A stretch of 64,000 bases of DNA from a virus: positions 22,640 through 86,639 of the IMG/VR virus record IMGVR_UViG_3300042261_001452; one strand, 5' to 3'. Shown here one piece after another: positions 16,871 through 26,800 of this stretch; within the stretch, counting starts at the first letter, position 1; every line of letters begins with the position of its first letter. The notes beneath the pieces were generated by a model. The model was not told the DNA's origin and searched no databases. It worked only from the letters and a program-made list of their open reading frames with translations. Position numbers and translations under genes: made by a program.

Positions 16871-19800
16871 TCAAGAATTAGCAGGCGAATTATTTTGATT
16901 CTTTTCTGCCTGAGCAACTTGATTTTGGAAATACATTTGTTTTTGCATTACAGTCTTAACAATCTTTTGTATTACTTGAGGCATTCTTTTATCTACATCT
17001 GTATCCCAAAATCTTACTGTAGTCCAGCCTTGTTGAGCCAATAACTTATCTCTTTCTTGATCTTTAGCCTTTTGCTTAGGAGCAGTATGGAAGATTTCTC
17101 CATCTACTTCTACTGCAACCTTAAGTTGAGGGAAAGCAAAGTCAATAACATATTCTTCCCCATTAGCTTGCACTCTATATTGAGGAACAATTACTAAATT
17201 TCCTAATAGTCCATCATTTTGAGCTTGTTTAAGAGGGCCTATTAATTTTCTTTCTGCTCCAGTAAAGGCAATTCTTCCCTTTTCATCTCTTATTTGTCCA
17301 TCTGTGCCTTTTTCATATGAAATTTCACTTGCCTTTGTTTCATGTCTTTGTTGTCTCATTTGATCACTAAGAAATTTGGCTCTTGTCTTTTGTTTTAGAA
17401 TTTTTCCACCAAATTGACCCGGATCAGCTACTTCAGCAGTAACAGAAGATGCCTTTGAAATTGGAGGCCCACCTACACCACCGCCAACAGGTTCAGATGG
17501 TGCGCCCATATCTCCACCGGGGGCTATTGGGGGTTCTCCGCCTCCGCCTCCGCCTCCTCCACCGCCACCACCAAGCATTGCGCCTAATCCTCCTAATCCA
17601 CCGCCCCCTCCACCGGAACCGCCTGCTTCTCCTTGTTGACCTTGACCCAATGCCATCATTTGTAGTGAGTCATATTTCTTTCTCTCAATTTCCTGATCTG
17701 GATCAAAATCAAAGGCTTCCAATACTGTTTGAGCACTTAATAATCCTTTCTCATATAATTGAATTACAAATTGTCTATATTGTTGTTGATCTCTTAAATG
17801 CATTGAATTCCATTTAATTTTAGGAACAATATATTCTATCTCTTCCCCTTCATCATCCTCGTCAATAAATCCTTGTCTTTTAGCTTCTGGAATATAAATT
17901 GATTCCATCAGCCAAGAAGTAATACTCTCTCTAAATGTAGTTAATCTTTGAATCATTGCTTCAATACCAACTGCTGCTGCGCTATTCCCATGAACGCCAA
18001 ATAAGCCATTTCTTTCAGTAATTATAAAATGGTTTGGAACTTCGACACACCAAACCTTACCTACATAATCTTCATCAAAAATAACTTGTTTGCTAGTTTG
18101 TGACTCAGTAGCCATATCTCTAGAAGTTAGCGTTGGAAATCTTCCAATATTTTCTTTGTCAGACCAGCTTATCGTATATTGCGTTTGTAGATTTGGACTA
18201 TCAAACATAATCTTAGTAAATCTTGGACTATATCCTAATTTAAGCAATATTTCTATTACGTCATCTCGTAATTGTGTTGAAACGGTTGTATAGCTATAAC
18301 ATTTTTTATCTGTTGGCTTTTTCTTTGTTGCATCTCTTTCGCTGCCATCTCCATCTACCAACGCCTCTAGTAAAATAGCTAGATTTTTAGAATCCATATT
18401 TTTTAATTCATATGGAAGACACTTCGTATTTGCTTTATCTCCAGTATTATTTGCTAAATATTGAACAAGTTCTCTATTCATAGAATTTGAAATAATAAAA
18501 GCATCAAGATTAGATGGAAGAGTATGAAAAATATTATTAGCCTCTAAAGTATTTTTCATTTTAGCATATGTAATTCTATTAGCTGTAGAACTTTGAGCGA
18601 TTCCTATTGAATAAATGTTGCCAGTATTTGCATCTTTTATTTTCCATCCTTCACTAACATACCATCCAACAATTTTTAAGAAATCAGGAGTCTTTATCCC
18701 AAAATATTCTCCTTTATCTTCCGTTGTTCCATTCCATTTATCAACACAAGCTCTAAATCTATAGCGATTTTTAACTTTTGAAGCATCCATTACTTGCCAA
18801 TTGCCATATTCTTCTTTTTTAAATGAAATTTTTCTAGGAGCGCAGAGCATCTTATGGTTTGGAGTAACTAACATATCGATTCTCTTGGTCAAAAAATGTT
18901 TCATCGGAGCATCTTTTCCATCAACAGAATTATAATTATATTCCCACTTTTTGATAGCCTTTTGATATTCTAATGCTCCTGTTTCCTTATTAAAAGTAGC
19001 TATTAGATCTTTTTCAATATCTAATTCTGACCTATACTTTAATCCATTGTTAGTTAATATTCTGGAATCATCTGACAGGCAAAAATTAGGGCCTTCGCCG
19101 TTTAATAATGCATTATTAATCATCATACCATCAAGTATTTCTTGATTAATAAATTCAAACTCATTATTTAATGTTAAGATTTTTCCAGAAGCGCCAACGA
19201 AGTCGATATCAAATGCATGGTGAGTAATAATTGCAAGATTAGGATCATTGGCTGTTGCAGCTACGCTTGCCTGAACTGCTGCAATATCGGCTGGGCCAGC
19301 AGGACGTTCATCACTACCTACTTTAACTAATTTAATAGGAACTATTAATCTTTCAGCAACAATCCATTGAGCAACCATTAATTTTGTCTTATAAGAAAGA
19401 GTAGGAAATAATCTTCTTACCATACCAATTCCATATTTTTCATATCCACATTCGCCATATTTAAGGTGAGAAACATTGCGATTATCAAGTCTAATAGGTT
19501 GGCCACTAGCAATTAATTTAATTACTTCAGGTGATAATTTTTCATATCCGGGAATTTTCCTTGATACCATATTTATTAGTTCTTCATCTGGTCTTAAGGC
19601 AATTATTGGCTCTGGATTAAGTGGATTGGTTAGTACCTCTACATAGTCTGGATTTAAAATAATTAGTCTTTTTACAGTTCCACCATTATGTTCGCAAATA
19701 TCAGTTCCAATTCTTCCAGACCCATTACATTCTGGGCAAGATATTTCTACCATTGGGAAACAATCTCCAAGAAGATGAACTTCATGGCTAATTAATCGGC

Positions 19801-21238
19801 ACCAGTACGGTAGTTTTAATCTTATTTTAAGTTTATCAAAGTGTTTTTTAATCTTTTGATCTCTGCATTCATGCTCCCAATTACTCATTGGAAATAAAGA
19901 ATAAAAGTCAATAGAAGAACCAACTTTAGGTTCATTTTGATAAAAGAATCTACAGTTAGAAACTTTAAAACCTGATAGAGTATAAGATCTTTCAGGATCT
20001 ATTTGCATATCATAGCCAACTCCAGAATATAGGAATTTCTTTATTTCCTTGATTGGCTGGCAAAAGTATTTTATTCCATTTTGCTCTTTAAAGAATTTAA
20101 GTTCTTGTTTTTCTTGTTTTGAATTTATCGAAATATTTTCTGGAATTCTTTCAGTCTGCATATATTTTTTAAATTTGCCAATATCTGCATATGAAACAGA
20201 AATCAAGTGCATGCTATCCTTGCAAGTTATATTTGCCTTTATTCCACAGCGGATCAACATCCACCAAATTTGGTCTGAAATATCTTTAGAATAACTAGTT
20301 GCATTTAGAGTATTTTCTTTGAAATCATAATATCCATCACAATCAAAATATCCCGCCAAGACATTAAGAATTTCTTTTTCTGATAGATTAAAAATATTCT
20401 TAGTAAATTTCTTTTTGCTGGTTTGTCCAACAATATAGTTTCTAAACTGAGAATGAGTAATGGTAGTCTTATTCTTTTTTATTAAAATAGATGTGAAAGT
20501 AGGTAGGTCATAGACAGATGAAATACTAGCTATTTTTGAAATACATAATCCTAATAGCCATGCTTTACTATTTCCAATTGTCTCTTGGTTATTAAACGGA
20601 ACACAAGGAGTTAATAGATAGTCATTAAAAGAGACATCCTTCGCTTGTTTTTTCACAATCGAATTAACTTTCTTGTCAAAAACAAATATATTGTGTTCTT
20701 CTGTTACTGAAAAATGATTACAGTGTTCGATTGCAGAAAACTTATATGATTCTTTATCTTTACAAATTCTTTCTCCCCATTTTACAGGCTTTCTAATATT
20801 TCCATCTCCTGAAAGGATAGAAGGAGAAATAGGATCTTCATATAATATTCCATTAGTGATAGAGTCTTCGGAGATATTTCCAGATACTTCAAAGCTTTCA
20901 ATATTTTGATAAGTATAGTCTTCTGCTAGAATTTGCCCACTTATTACCATCCATTGATAAATTTCAAGTCTCTTACTTGGAATTTGCCAGTTAATATTTG
21001 TATGAACTGGAGAGAAGAAAGAAGGTTGACCATAAATAGTTCCACCACCTCCAGCAGAAGCAGTTCTCATATTTCCCCCAACATTTATGAATGCTGAAGG
21101 TGCATAATTGCTTCTAGGAATAGGTTTATAACCCGGATTCTCTGGAACGATAGTATTTTGAACTCTTAATGGATCTCTATTTCTTAAGGCTTGAAATGTT
21201 TCAGATAAATTAGTAGTTTGAATGAGTGGGTCCGCCAT
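16871..21238 (-). CDS. Portal protein with two inteins and a C-terminal DUF559-type nuclease domain
   Basis: 1455 residues. Extein blocks are portal-like: NINWQIPSKRLEIYQW, RFFYQNEPKVGSSIDFYSLFP, the NPDYVEVL region, QILDGMMINNALLNGEGPNF joined to SAAAVGIEAMIQRL, and a late DFDPDQEIERKKY. Intein 1 spans about residues 97-428 and intein 2 residues 720-1085. After a Gly-rich linker (about 1206-1234) comes a DUF559/Vsr-like nuclease domain: YVIDFAFPQLKVAVEVDG (D1366, E1377, D1379) then QERDKLLAQQGWTTVRFWD. The portal forms the DNA entry ring. The fused nuclease is unusual. An RTASAGGGG site lies at residues 58-66. The start is supported by AGGAG, and a TATAAT lies about 30 nt upstream. Confidence 0.82.
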   Translation of the reverse strand: MADPLIQTTNLSETFQALRNRDPLRVQNTIVPENPGYKPIPRSNYAPSAFINVGGNMRTASAGGGGTIYGQPSFFSPVHTNINWQIPSKRLEIYQWMVISGQILAEDYTYQNIESFEVSGNISEDSITNGILYEDPISPSILSGDGNIRKPVKWGERICKDKESYKFSAIEHCNHFSVTEEHNIFVFDKKVNSIVKKQAKDVSFNDYLLTPCVPFNNQETIGNSKAWLLGLCISKIASISSVYDLPTFTSILIKKNKTTITHSQFRNYIVGQTSKKKFTKNIFNLSEKEILNVLAGYFDCDGYYDFKENTLNATSYSKDISDQIWWMLIRCGIKANITCKDSMHLISVSYADIGKFKKYMQTERIPENISINSKQEKQELKFFKEQNGIKYFCQPIKEIKKFLYSGVGYDMQIDPERSYTLSGFKVSNCRFFYQNEPKVGSSIDFYSLFPMSNWEHECRDQKIKKHFDKLKIRLKLPYWCRLISHEVHLLGDCFPMVEISCPECNGSGRIGTDICEHNGGTVKRLIILNPDYVEVLTNPLNPEPIIALRPDEELINMVSRKIPGYEKLSPEVIKLIASGQPIRLDNRNVSHLKYGECGYEKYGIGMVRRLFPTLSYKTKLMVAQWIVAERLIVPIKLVKVGSDERPAGPADIAAVQASVAATANDPNLAIITHHAFDIDFVGASGKILTLNNEFEFINQEILDGMMINNALLNGEGPNFCLSDDSRILTNNGLKYRSELDIEKDLIATFNKETGALEYQKAIKKWEYNYNSVDGKDAPMKHFLTKRIDMLVTPNHKMLCAPRKISFKKEEYGNWQVMDASKVKNRYRFRACVDKWNGTTEDKGEYFGIKTPDFLKIVGWYVSEGWKIKDANTGNIYSIGIAQSSTANRITYAKMKNTLEANNIFHTLPSNLDAFIISNSMNRELVQYLANNTGDKANTKCLPYELKNMDSKNLAILLEALVDGDGSERDATKKKPTDKKCYSYTTVSTQLRDDVIEILLKLGYSPRFTKIMFDSPNLQTQYTISWSDKENIGRFPTLTSRDMATESQTSKQVIFDEDYVGKVWCVEVPNHFIITERNGLFGVHGNSAAAVGIEAMIQRLTTFRESITSWLMESIYIPEAKRQGFIDEDDEGEEIEYIVPKIKWNSMHLRDQQQYRQFVIQLYEKGLLSAQTVLEAFDFDPDQEIERKKYDSLQMMALGQGQQGEAGGSGGGGGGLGGLGAMLGGGGGGGGGGGGEPPIAPGGDMGAPSEPVGGGVGGPPISKASSVTAEVADPGQFGGKILKQKTRAKFLSDQMRQQRHETKASEISYEKGTDGQIRDEKGRIAFTGAERKLIGPLKQAQNDGLLGNLVIVPQYRVQANGEEYVIDFAFPQLKVAVEVDGEIFHTAPKQKAKDQERDKLLAQQGWTTVRFWDTDVDKRMPQVIQKIVKTVMQKQMYFQNQVAQAEKNQNNSPANS
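17984..19081 (-). mobile_element. Intein 2 in portal, with LAGLIDADG endonuclease
   Basis: 366 residues (720-1085 of the host protein). It starts with Cys in NFCLSDDSRILTNNG, has a TxxH block B (T792-P-N-H795), two LAGLIDADG-type helices (KIVGWYVSEGW near 857 and LLEALVDGDGS near 957), and ends VHGN followed by Ser. The residue before the final Asn is Gly rather than the usual His. The insertion splits NGEGPNF and SAAAVGIE, a conserved portal segment. Confidence 0.9.
19955..20950 (-). mobile_element. Intein 1 in portal, with degenerate termini
   Basis: About 332 residues (97-428). Block A aligns from MVISGQILAEDYTYQNIESF, block B from SVTEEHN (T179, H182), and block F/G from YDMQIDPERSYTLSGFKVSN followed by Cys429. 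A LAGLIDADG-like motif (LAGYFDCDGY near 294-303) marks a homing endonuclease. The expected first Cys/Ser is not seen: the junction that best restores the extein (IYQW joined to CRFF) leaves Met97 first, and the penultimate residue is Ser. The exact N-terminal junction is uncertain by a few residues. Confidence 0.8.
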
Positions 21239-21301
21239 ACATAGATCTCCTCTATAATTTATTTCTATTATACAATTTATCTTACTTGTATTATCACTTT
21301 A

Positions 21302-22897
21302 TTATATATTCTTTTCTGAAACATTATCCTCTGAGACATCAGTTACATTAAAGTTTTCTTCTGGATTTATAGCTACAGCAGGAGTTGCAGGATTATTTGC
21401 AATATTTGTTTCATTTAATCCCAATGAATCTGCCGCTTCTTGAATTCTATTTCCATCCCCAATAGGTTCAGCCACAATACGTTGCCAATTAGGAACCTTT
21501 AAAACTTTATCTTCAAATTGAACTCTTAATTCTGATTTAGAAGAAGATGTATCAAATCCTTTTGCGATACTAATGGTTGAATTAGGAGGAATTACAAAAG
21601 GCTCATTATTCTCTGTTAATGCCTTGACTGTCTCAGGAACAAACCAAGTGTCAGAAACACTAATGGAAGTTCCTAAGGTGGTGGCTGTAGCAAAGCTATA
21701 CATTAGTCCTTCGTGTCTATCTCTTAGTTTCTTAGCTTCCTTATAAACTTGAGCAACCTTTAAGATAGTAGTATTATAATGTTTTGCAGTTGCTTCTAGC
21801 ATTGTTGAAAAATCAATGCCTGCCTCTGACATATCTAAAACATCCTTAAAGATATTATAAACATTATCATTATGTCTATTTTCTTGACTTACATGAGAAG
21901 CTATTTTAATTGTCTTATTAGCAGAAGCATTTACAGTAATATCAGAAGTTTTATTGCCTCTTGCTTCTTCTAATCTTCTTTCAGTAGAATATTGATGAGG
22001 TCTTGGGAGTCTTGTTCTCTCGCCGGGGATTAATCCCATTTGATTTCCACCATCTCTAGGAGCATCGGGATTATCAGGTGTTCCAGCATCAGGGAATACA
22101 TAGAATCTATCGTTAATATATCCACCAACCCATTTGCCTTCTTTATTCATATATTCGGTTGTAAATTTATCCATGACATACATACGCCAAATAGCTTCAC
22201 CACTATATACTCTAGTTGGATCTTCATCAAACTTAATATCATCAGTATAATAATGGGTAAAATTATAGAATTTATCTCTGTCAATTCTCCAAGGAGTTCC
22301 CTCATTAAATCCATCTACTGTTCTATTCCATTTGTTTCTCATTCCTCTTACCCATCCATTTCTTTGTCTTGAGGTGCTTTGAGCCATTTTTACATTTGTA
22401 TCAACATTATTGCCTTTTTGCATAGCAATTTCCATTTCATTTGATAAGTCAATTAAATGAGCATTACCATGATCACTAATAACAAAGACATTAGGATAAA
22501 ATTCATCTTCTATCATTTTTTTACATAGTTGTAATCTTGTTCCAGTTACATATAGTCTTCCGTATTGATACCAATGAATATCATCTTGGGTGGAAATATC
22601 TCCTGCATTATGATCATATTCATCATCTCCTGCCTCTTGATCATATTCATCTGAGCCAAGTTCTTGAGCAACCTTAACTGTTTTCTTAAGACTATTTGCC
22701 AATACCCCAAAAAGAATAGTAGAAACCTTATCAGCTTCTTCATCTTCTTTTGTTTCAAATATTTGTCTACAAGTATCTTTAACTCTCTGTTGATCGATTG
22801 GATTAACAATATTGACAAGCATAGAAGCTGCCTCATCTTTAGTCTTTCTGGATTTTATCCAACCCTTTAGATCATCTGGACTAGTAAAAAATTCCAT
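21302..22897 (-). CDS. Virion-associated protein of unknown function
   Basis: 531 residues, unrecognised. It lies between the portal and the MTIFKMA gene; its start nearly abuts the upstream gene's stop. The middle part is Tyr/Trp/Asp-rich (WYQYGRLYVTGTRLQLCKK, FYNFTHYYTDDIKFDEDPTRVY). Several K-x-A sites occur: VKVAQEL, VKMAQST, IKIASHV, LKVAQVY. The last 130 residues look like a beta domain (SISVSDTWFVPETV, ELRVQFEDKVLKVP). A portal-proximal connector or inner-head role is a guess from context. Confidence 0.6.
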   Translation of the reverse strand: MEFFTSPDDLKGWIKSRKTKDEAASMLVNIVNPIDQQRVKDTCRQIFETKEDEEADKVSTILFGVLANSLKKTVKVAQELGSDEYDQEAGDDEYDHNAGDISTQDDIHWYQYGRLYVTGTRLQLCKKMIEDEFYPNVFVISDHGNAHLIDLSNEMEIAMQKGNNVDTNVKMAQSTSRQRNGWVRGMRNKWNRTVDGFNEGTPWRIDRDKFYNFTHYYTDDIKFDEDPTRVYSGEAIWRMYVMDKFTTEYMNKEGKWVGGYINDRFYVFPDAGTPDNPDAPRDGGNQMGLIPGERTRLPRPHQYSTERRLEEARGNKTSDITVNASANKTIKIASHVSQENRHNDNVYNIFKDVLDMSEAGIDFSTMLEATAKHYNTTILKVAQVYKEAKKLRDRHEGLMYSFATATTLGTSISVSDTWFVPETVKALTENNEPFVIPPNSTISIAKGFDTSSSKSELRVQFEDKVLKVPNWQRIVAEPIGDGNRIQEAADSLGLNETNIANNPATPAVAINPEENFNVTDVSEDNVSEKNI

Positions 22898-22898
22898 C

Positions 22899-23888
22899 TT
22901 ATTTCCCCTTTAGTTTTTTTTCTAGTTCTTTAGCCAATATACTAGAAACAGTTCTTGTTGCCTCTCTACTCATTTGCATAGGATCATCTTCTAATCTTTC
23001 TCTTTGAATAGATTTCTTATACTGTTGGCTTTGTTCCTTTAACATTTCGCCAGCAGTCTTATCGGGAATCATATTCTTATCAAATCTTGAAGATATTCTT
23101 TCTGACATTGGTGAATTTAATCCATTTTGAGCATTTAATGATTCTGTTGGAAATACTAATCCCTTAGGAATAATATCTCGATGAATCATATTATTGATCA
23201 TTTCAGTCTCTTGGCTTAGACGTTCTTTTTGTCTTGCTTGTTCTCTTTCAGCTTTTTCCATCTTAAGTCTAATGCTAGTATCTTGTTCGCTACTTTCTAC
23301 TAAGTTTTTAATAGCATCTGGATTAGTTATGCTATTCTGATTTTTAGCAGGATTAGTATCTGAATTAAGATTATAATTTTCTCCTCCTCTAACTGGAACA
23401 ATAGCTTTATTTACTAGACTTGGAGCTTCTTTCATCTTGGCTTCTTTTGAAATTATCTGCCATTTTTGCTTTGGCTCCTCAGAAGCGAACTTTTTATCTA
23501 AATTAAAAGGATCGCCTAATGCATTCTTAAGTTGATCTACTTTACCATTATCCTTTGATGCTATTTTAATCATAGTTTCTCCCATATTTGCTGTTTTTGT
23601 AGTAATATTAGCACATCTAAAATTCTTTTGAGATAGCCCACAAGCAAGGGCATACTCTTTAAGATGATTTATTACTTCTTTATCCCAAGATGAATTATAC
23701 CAATAAGATTCATTTTTAGATGCACAAATTTCTATTTTGTCACATTCTTTAGCAATAACTTCTTCTGTTATAGAACTAGCCAAGGTTGTATTAACCATTG
23801 GAGAAATATTTTCTATTTCAAGACTAGCTGTAGCATTAATTGGCCATGCTGGTGCTTTTTGTTCATTAGCCATTTTAAATATTGTCAT
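22899..23888 (-). CDS. Virion candidate with MTIFKMA leader
   Basis: 329 residues. The start at 23888 (AAAGGAAATAAAATATG) gives MTIFKMANEQ, a variant of the MKIFKIA leader. Two more such sites are internal (KTANMGET and IKIASKDN, residues about 100-115). The C-terminal half is charged and helical (QARQKERLSQETEMINNMI). No known family. It sits in the head operon between the AAA+ gene and the 531-residue gene. Confidence 0.65.
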   Translation of the reverse strand: MTIFKMANEQKAPAWPINATASLEIENISPMVNTTLASSITEEVIAKECDKIEICASKNESYWYNSSWDKEVINHLKEYALACGLSQKNFRCANITTKTANMGETMIKIASKDNGKVDQLKNALGDPFNLDKKFASEEPKQKWQIISKEAKMKEAPSLVNKAIVPVRGGENYNLNSDTNPAKNQNSITNPDAIKNLVESSEQDTSIRLKMEKAEREQARQKERLSQETEMINNMIHRDIIPKGLVFPTESLNAQNGLNSPMSERISSRFDKNMIPDKTAGEMLKEQSQQYKKSIQRERLEDDPMQMSREATRTVSSILAKELEKKLKGK

Positions 23889-23891
23889 ATT

Positions 23892-26800
23892 TTATTTCCT
23901 TTGCTTATTTTGTATTTGCTCTGATTCTGTCATATCAAATAATTCTACTGGGGCAACCATGCATTGTCCATTCCAGAACATTCCTACACCTACATCTTCT
24001 AGTTTATCAAAGGCTTTTGAATCCTTAGCTTTTTTATCAGCATCTAGTCTTCTTATTATCTCTCTAAACTCCTCAGCCTTCTCAGGTGACAATTGTTGAT
24101 TATTTTTTAATTCATTATCAAGTTTCTTTAGGCCCTTATCAGCTATTGTATTATTATAAGCAACAACCAACTTATCATCTTGTATAATTCCTTTATTCTT
24201 TAAGAAGCTATATAGATAATCAGTTGATGTCGTTGCCCGAGCTACATTATCAGTGGATTGATTCTGTAAATTGGGTTTATTTTCCTGCTTTTTAACCTTT
24301 GTCTTATCAGTCTCTTCTCCCTTTTTAGGTTTTTCTGGAGTCTTAGCTGGAGGAGTTATTTTTTCTTGAGTGGTTTCTGCGGTTGGCTCTTCTTGATCCT
24401 CCTTCATTCCTTCATCCTTAAGATCTTGCATTGTCTTAGTTTTCTTAACAGGAACTCTTTCAAGTTTTGTCTTTGTGGGATCGTTAGGATCAGGGACTTC
24501 TATAGTAACCACTCCATATTGATCTTCCTCTTCCTCTTCTTTTTTCAGAGGGGCTTTACCATCAACAAGTTCTTGTAACTCTTTTGGCAAACGATAAACT
24601 TTTCTCATTACTGGATTTTTAGGATCTTTTTGAACTACTGTTGGATCTGGAACCATAACTTCTTCCAATGGTTTAGAAGCTAATAGTTCTGAAGTTTCTT
24701 TATGAATCTTTGTAGCATAGTCTCCAACACCTAGTTTATCCTTGCCTTCTCTATCTACTAGTGATTCATTGATTGCCCCTAATAGGTTTTCAGTTGTAAA
24801 AGGAAGTCCCATCATAGGAGTTTTTACTCCTCTCTTTAAGCTATCTTGCCATTGTGCATAAGAATCATATTCCTTGAACATCATTTCTACTAAGTTTACA
24901 ATTGAACGAACACCTAAGTGTTTACCTACTAGAGCTTTAGCAATTGCATCAACATCTACTTTGTTTTCTCTTAGGATATTTCTAATAACATCCCATCTTT
25001 GCTTAGGAGTATTGCCAAAGCTAGGTTGTGATAGCCAAGGATGATTAGGTCTAGCTTGTTCTTCATCATCAATGCATTCATTTAAGAATCTAACAAATTC
25101 TGAAGGATCATCTGGAGGTAGAACTTCCATTTGTCCCATCTGTCCTCTATTTTTTAGAGCGTTATCGAGATTTGCGACATTATTAGTGGTCATAATGACG
25201 AAGATATTTCTATTGATTAATAATTCTTGATTATCTCTTTCAAAGAATTGTAAGAATTTCTTTACTTGTTCTTTTGTTGTTTCATGAGTTTCTTGAGCGG
25301 CACCACCACCTCCGCCTCCACTAGTGCCTTGAGATAACATTCTGTCAATTTCGTCAAAGATATATATGCAGTTTCTAGAATCTGCAATATGTTCAATTAA
25401 TAGATCGGTAAGTCTTCCTGTTTCTCCTAGCCATTTATTCTTTGTCTGTTCAACATTTACAGAATATAAAGAAATAGGCTCGCCAACTGTTTGAATAATA
25501 TCTGCTAGAGCTTCCCCCCAAACAGTTTTACCAACTCCCGGTTTACCATATAGAATTGTAAAGTGAGGAATAGCAGTTTGCAGGAAAATAGAAGCCTGAG
25601 CTTTTAAATCTTTCCACATTCTATTGCTAGCAACAATTTCTTGACTATACATCTCTTTTGTTGCTTTATCTTTTGCAGAATCCCTTAATCTAGTTAATTC
25701 TTTAATCTTTTTAGCTATCTTGCTCATTTCTTCCCCATTTTCACTCAAAATGAGAAGTTTTGTCTTAATTTCCTCCATCTTTTCACCCCATCCACCTTTC
25801 TTATTATAGATGAATGATTTAAATTTAACTCTTGGAGTTTTGGCAACAATACCCATCGTCTGGCCTTTGCGCTCATTTGTTTCTTTAACTAGATTTTCTT
25901 TGGCGGTATCTGCATCAAAATAAATGCCCATTCTTTGACCTTGTTCATCATAAAGGGTTTCATTTAATCCATGAAGATTTTCACTTATAGTTTTATTTAC
26001 TAGATCAATTGCATCTTTTTGACTTAATCCAATAATTGCATTAACTAAAGCATTTACCACATCTTTAGATTGAGAATCTATTGTCCCTTTACTTCTTTCT
26101 TTTTCAAATTCTGTCTTTGCCTTTTCGAGTTCACTAACAAGAGTATTTGGATCATCTTCATACTCTTCTTCCAACTCTTCTTGTTTTCTATAAAGTCTTG
26201 CATCAACCATTTTATTAATAAATGGCCCCATCATATGCCTAACAATAATTCTTGCCTCTTCATCGGTAACTGGGAATGCTGCTAAGTCTGCATATTTGGC
26301 ACCTTCAATTTTAATCTTTTCATTGGATATAAAAACAATTCTTCTTCCATCTGGAATTGATTTGCCTTCAATAGCTTTAAGATCTCTCGCGGCACAAGTA
26401 TCAAAGAAGTCACTAAATCTTTTTTGATCTTGTAGCTGATATCTATAGCCTTGGCCTTCATCTTTCTTGTCGGATCTATTGCTATCAAATGGTTGAATGA
26501 CAGCACATCTATCCATATTTTGAAGAACCATTGTCTTGCCATGAGAACTTGCTTTAGCATTAAACTTTCTCATTTCTTCTTGTATGTTGCTTTGTTTAGC
26601 TAGAATTAGTCTAATTGTCTGAGAAGGATCTTCTTGCCCTTGCGGATTTTTAATTTTAGCTGTTAAAATTCCTAAAATATTATTTTTAATGCCAATTAAC
26701 TCTTCGTCTGTAGTTTGATATTCTTCTAATTTTGTACTTAGTATTTCTAGACTTCTATTAAAATCTGCTATGATAGATTCTTGACTTTGAGATCTATTTG

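Noticed and set aside
17449-17817. Plus-strand open frame over the Gly-rich portal linker
   Set aside because: It is an antisense frame created by the Gly codon run and has no start signal.
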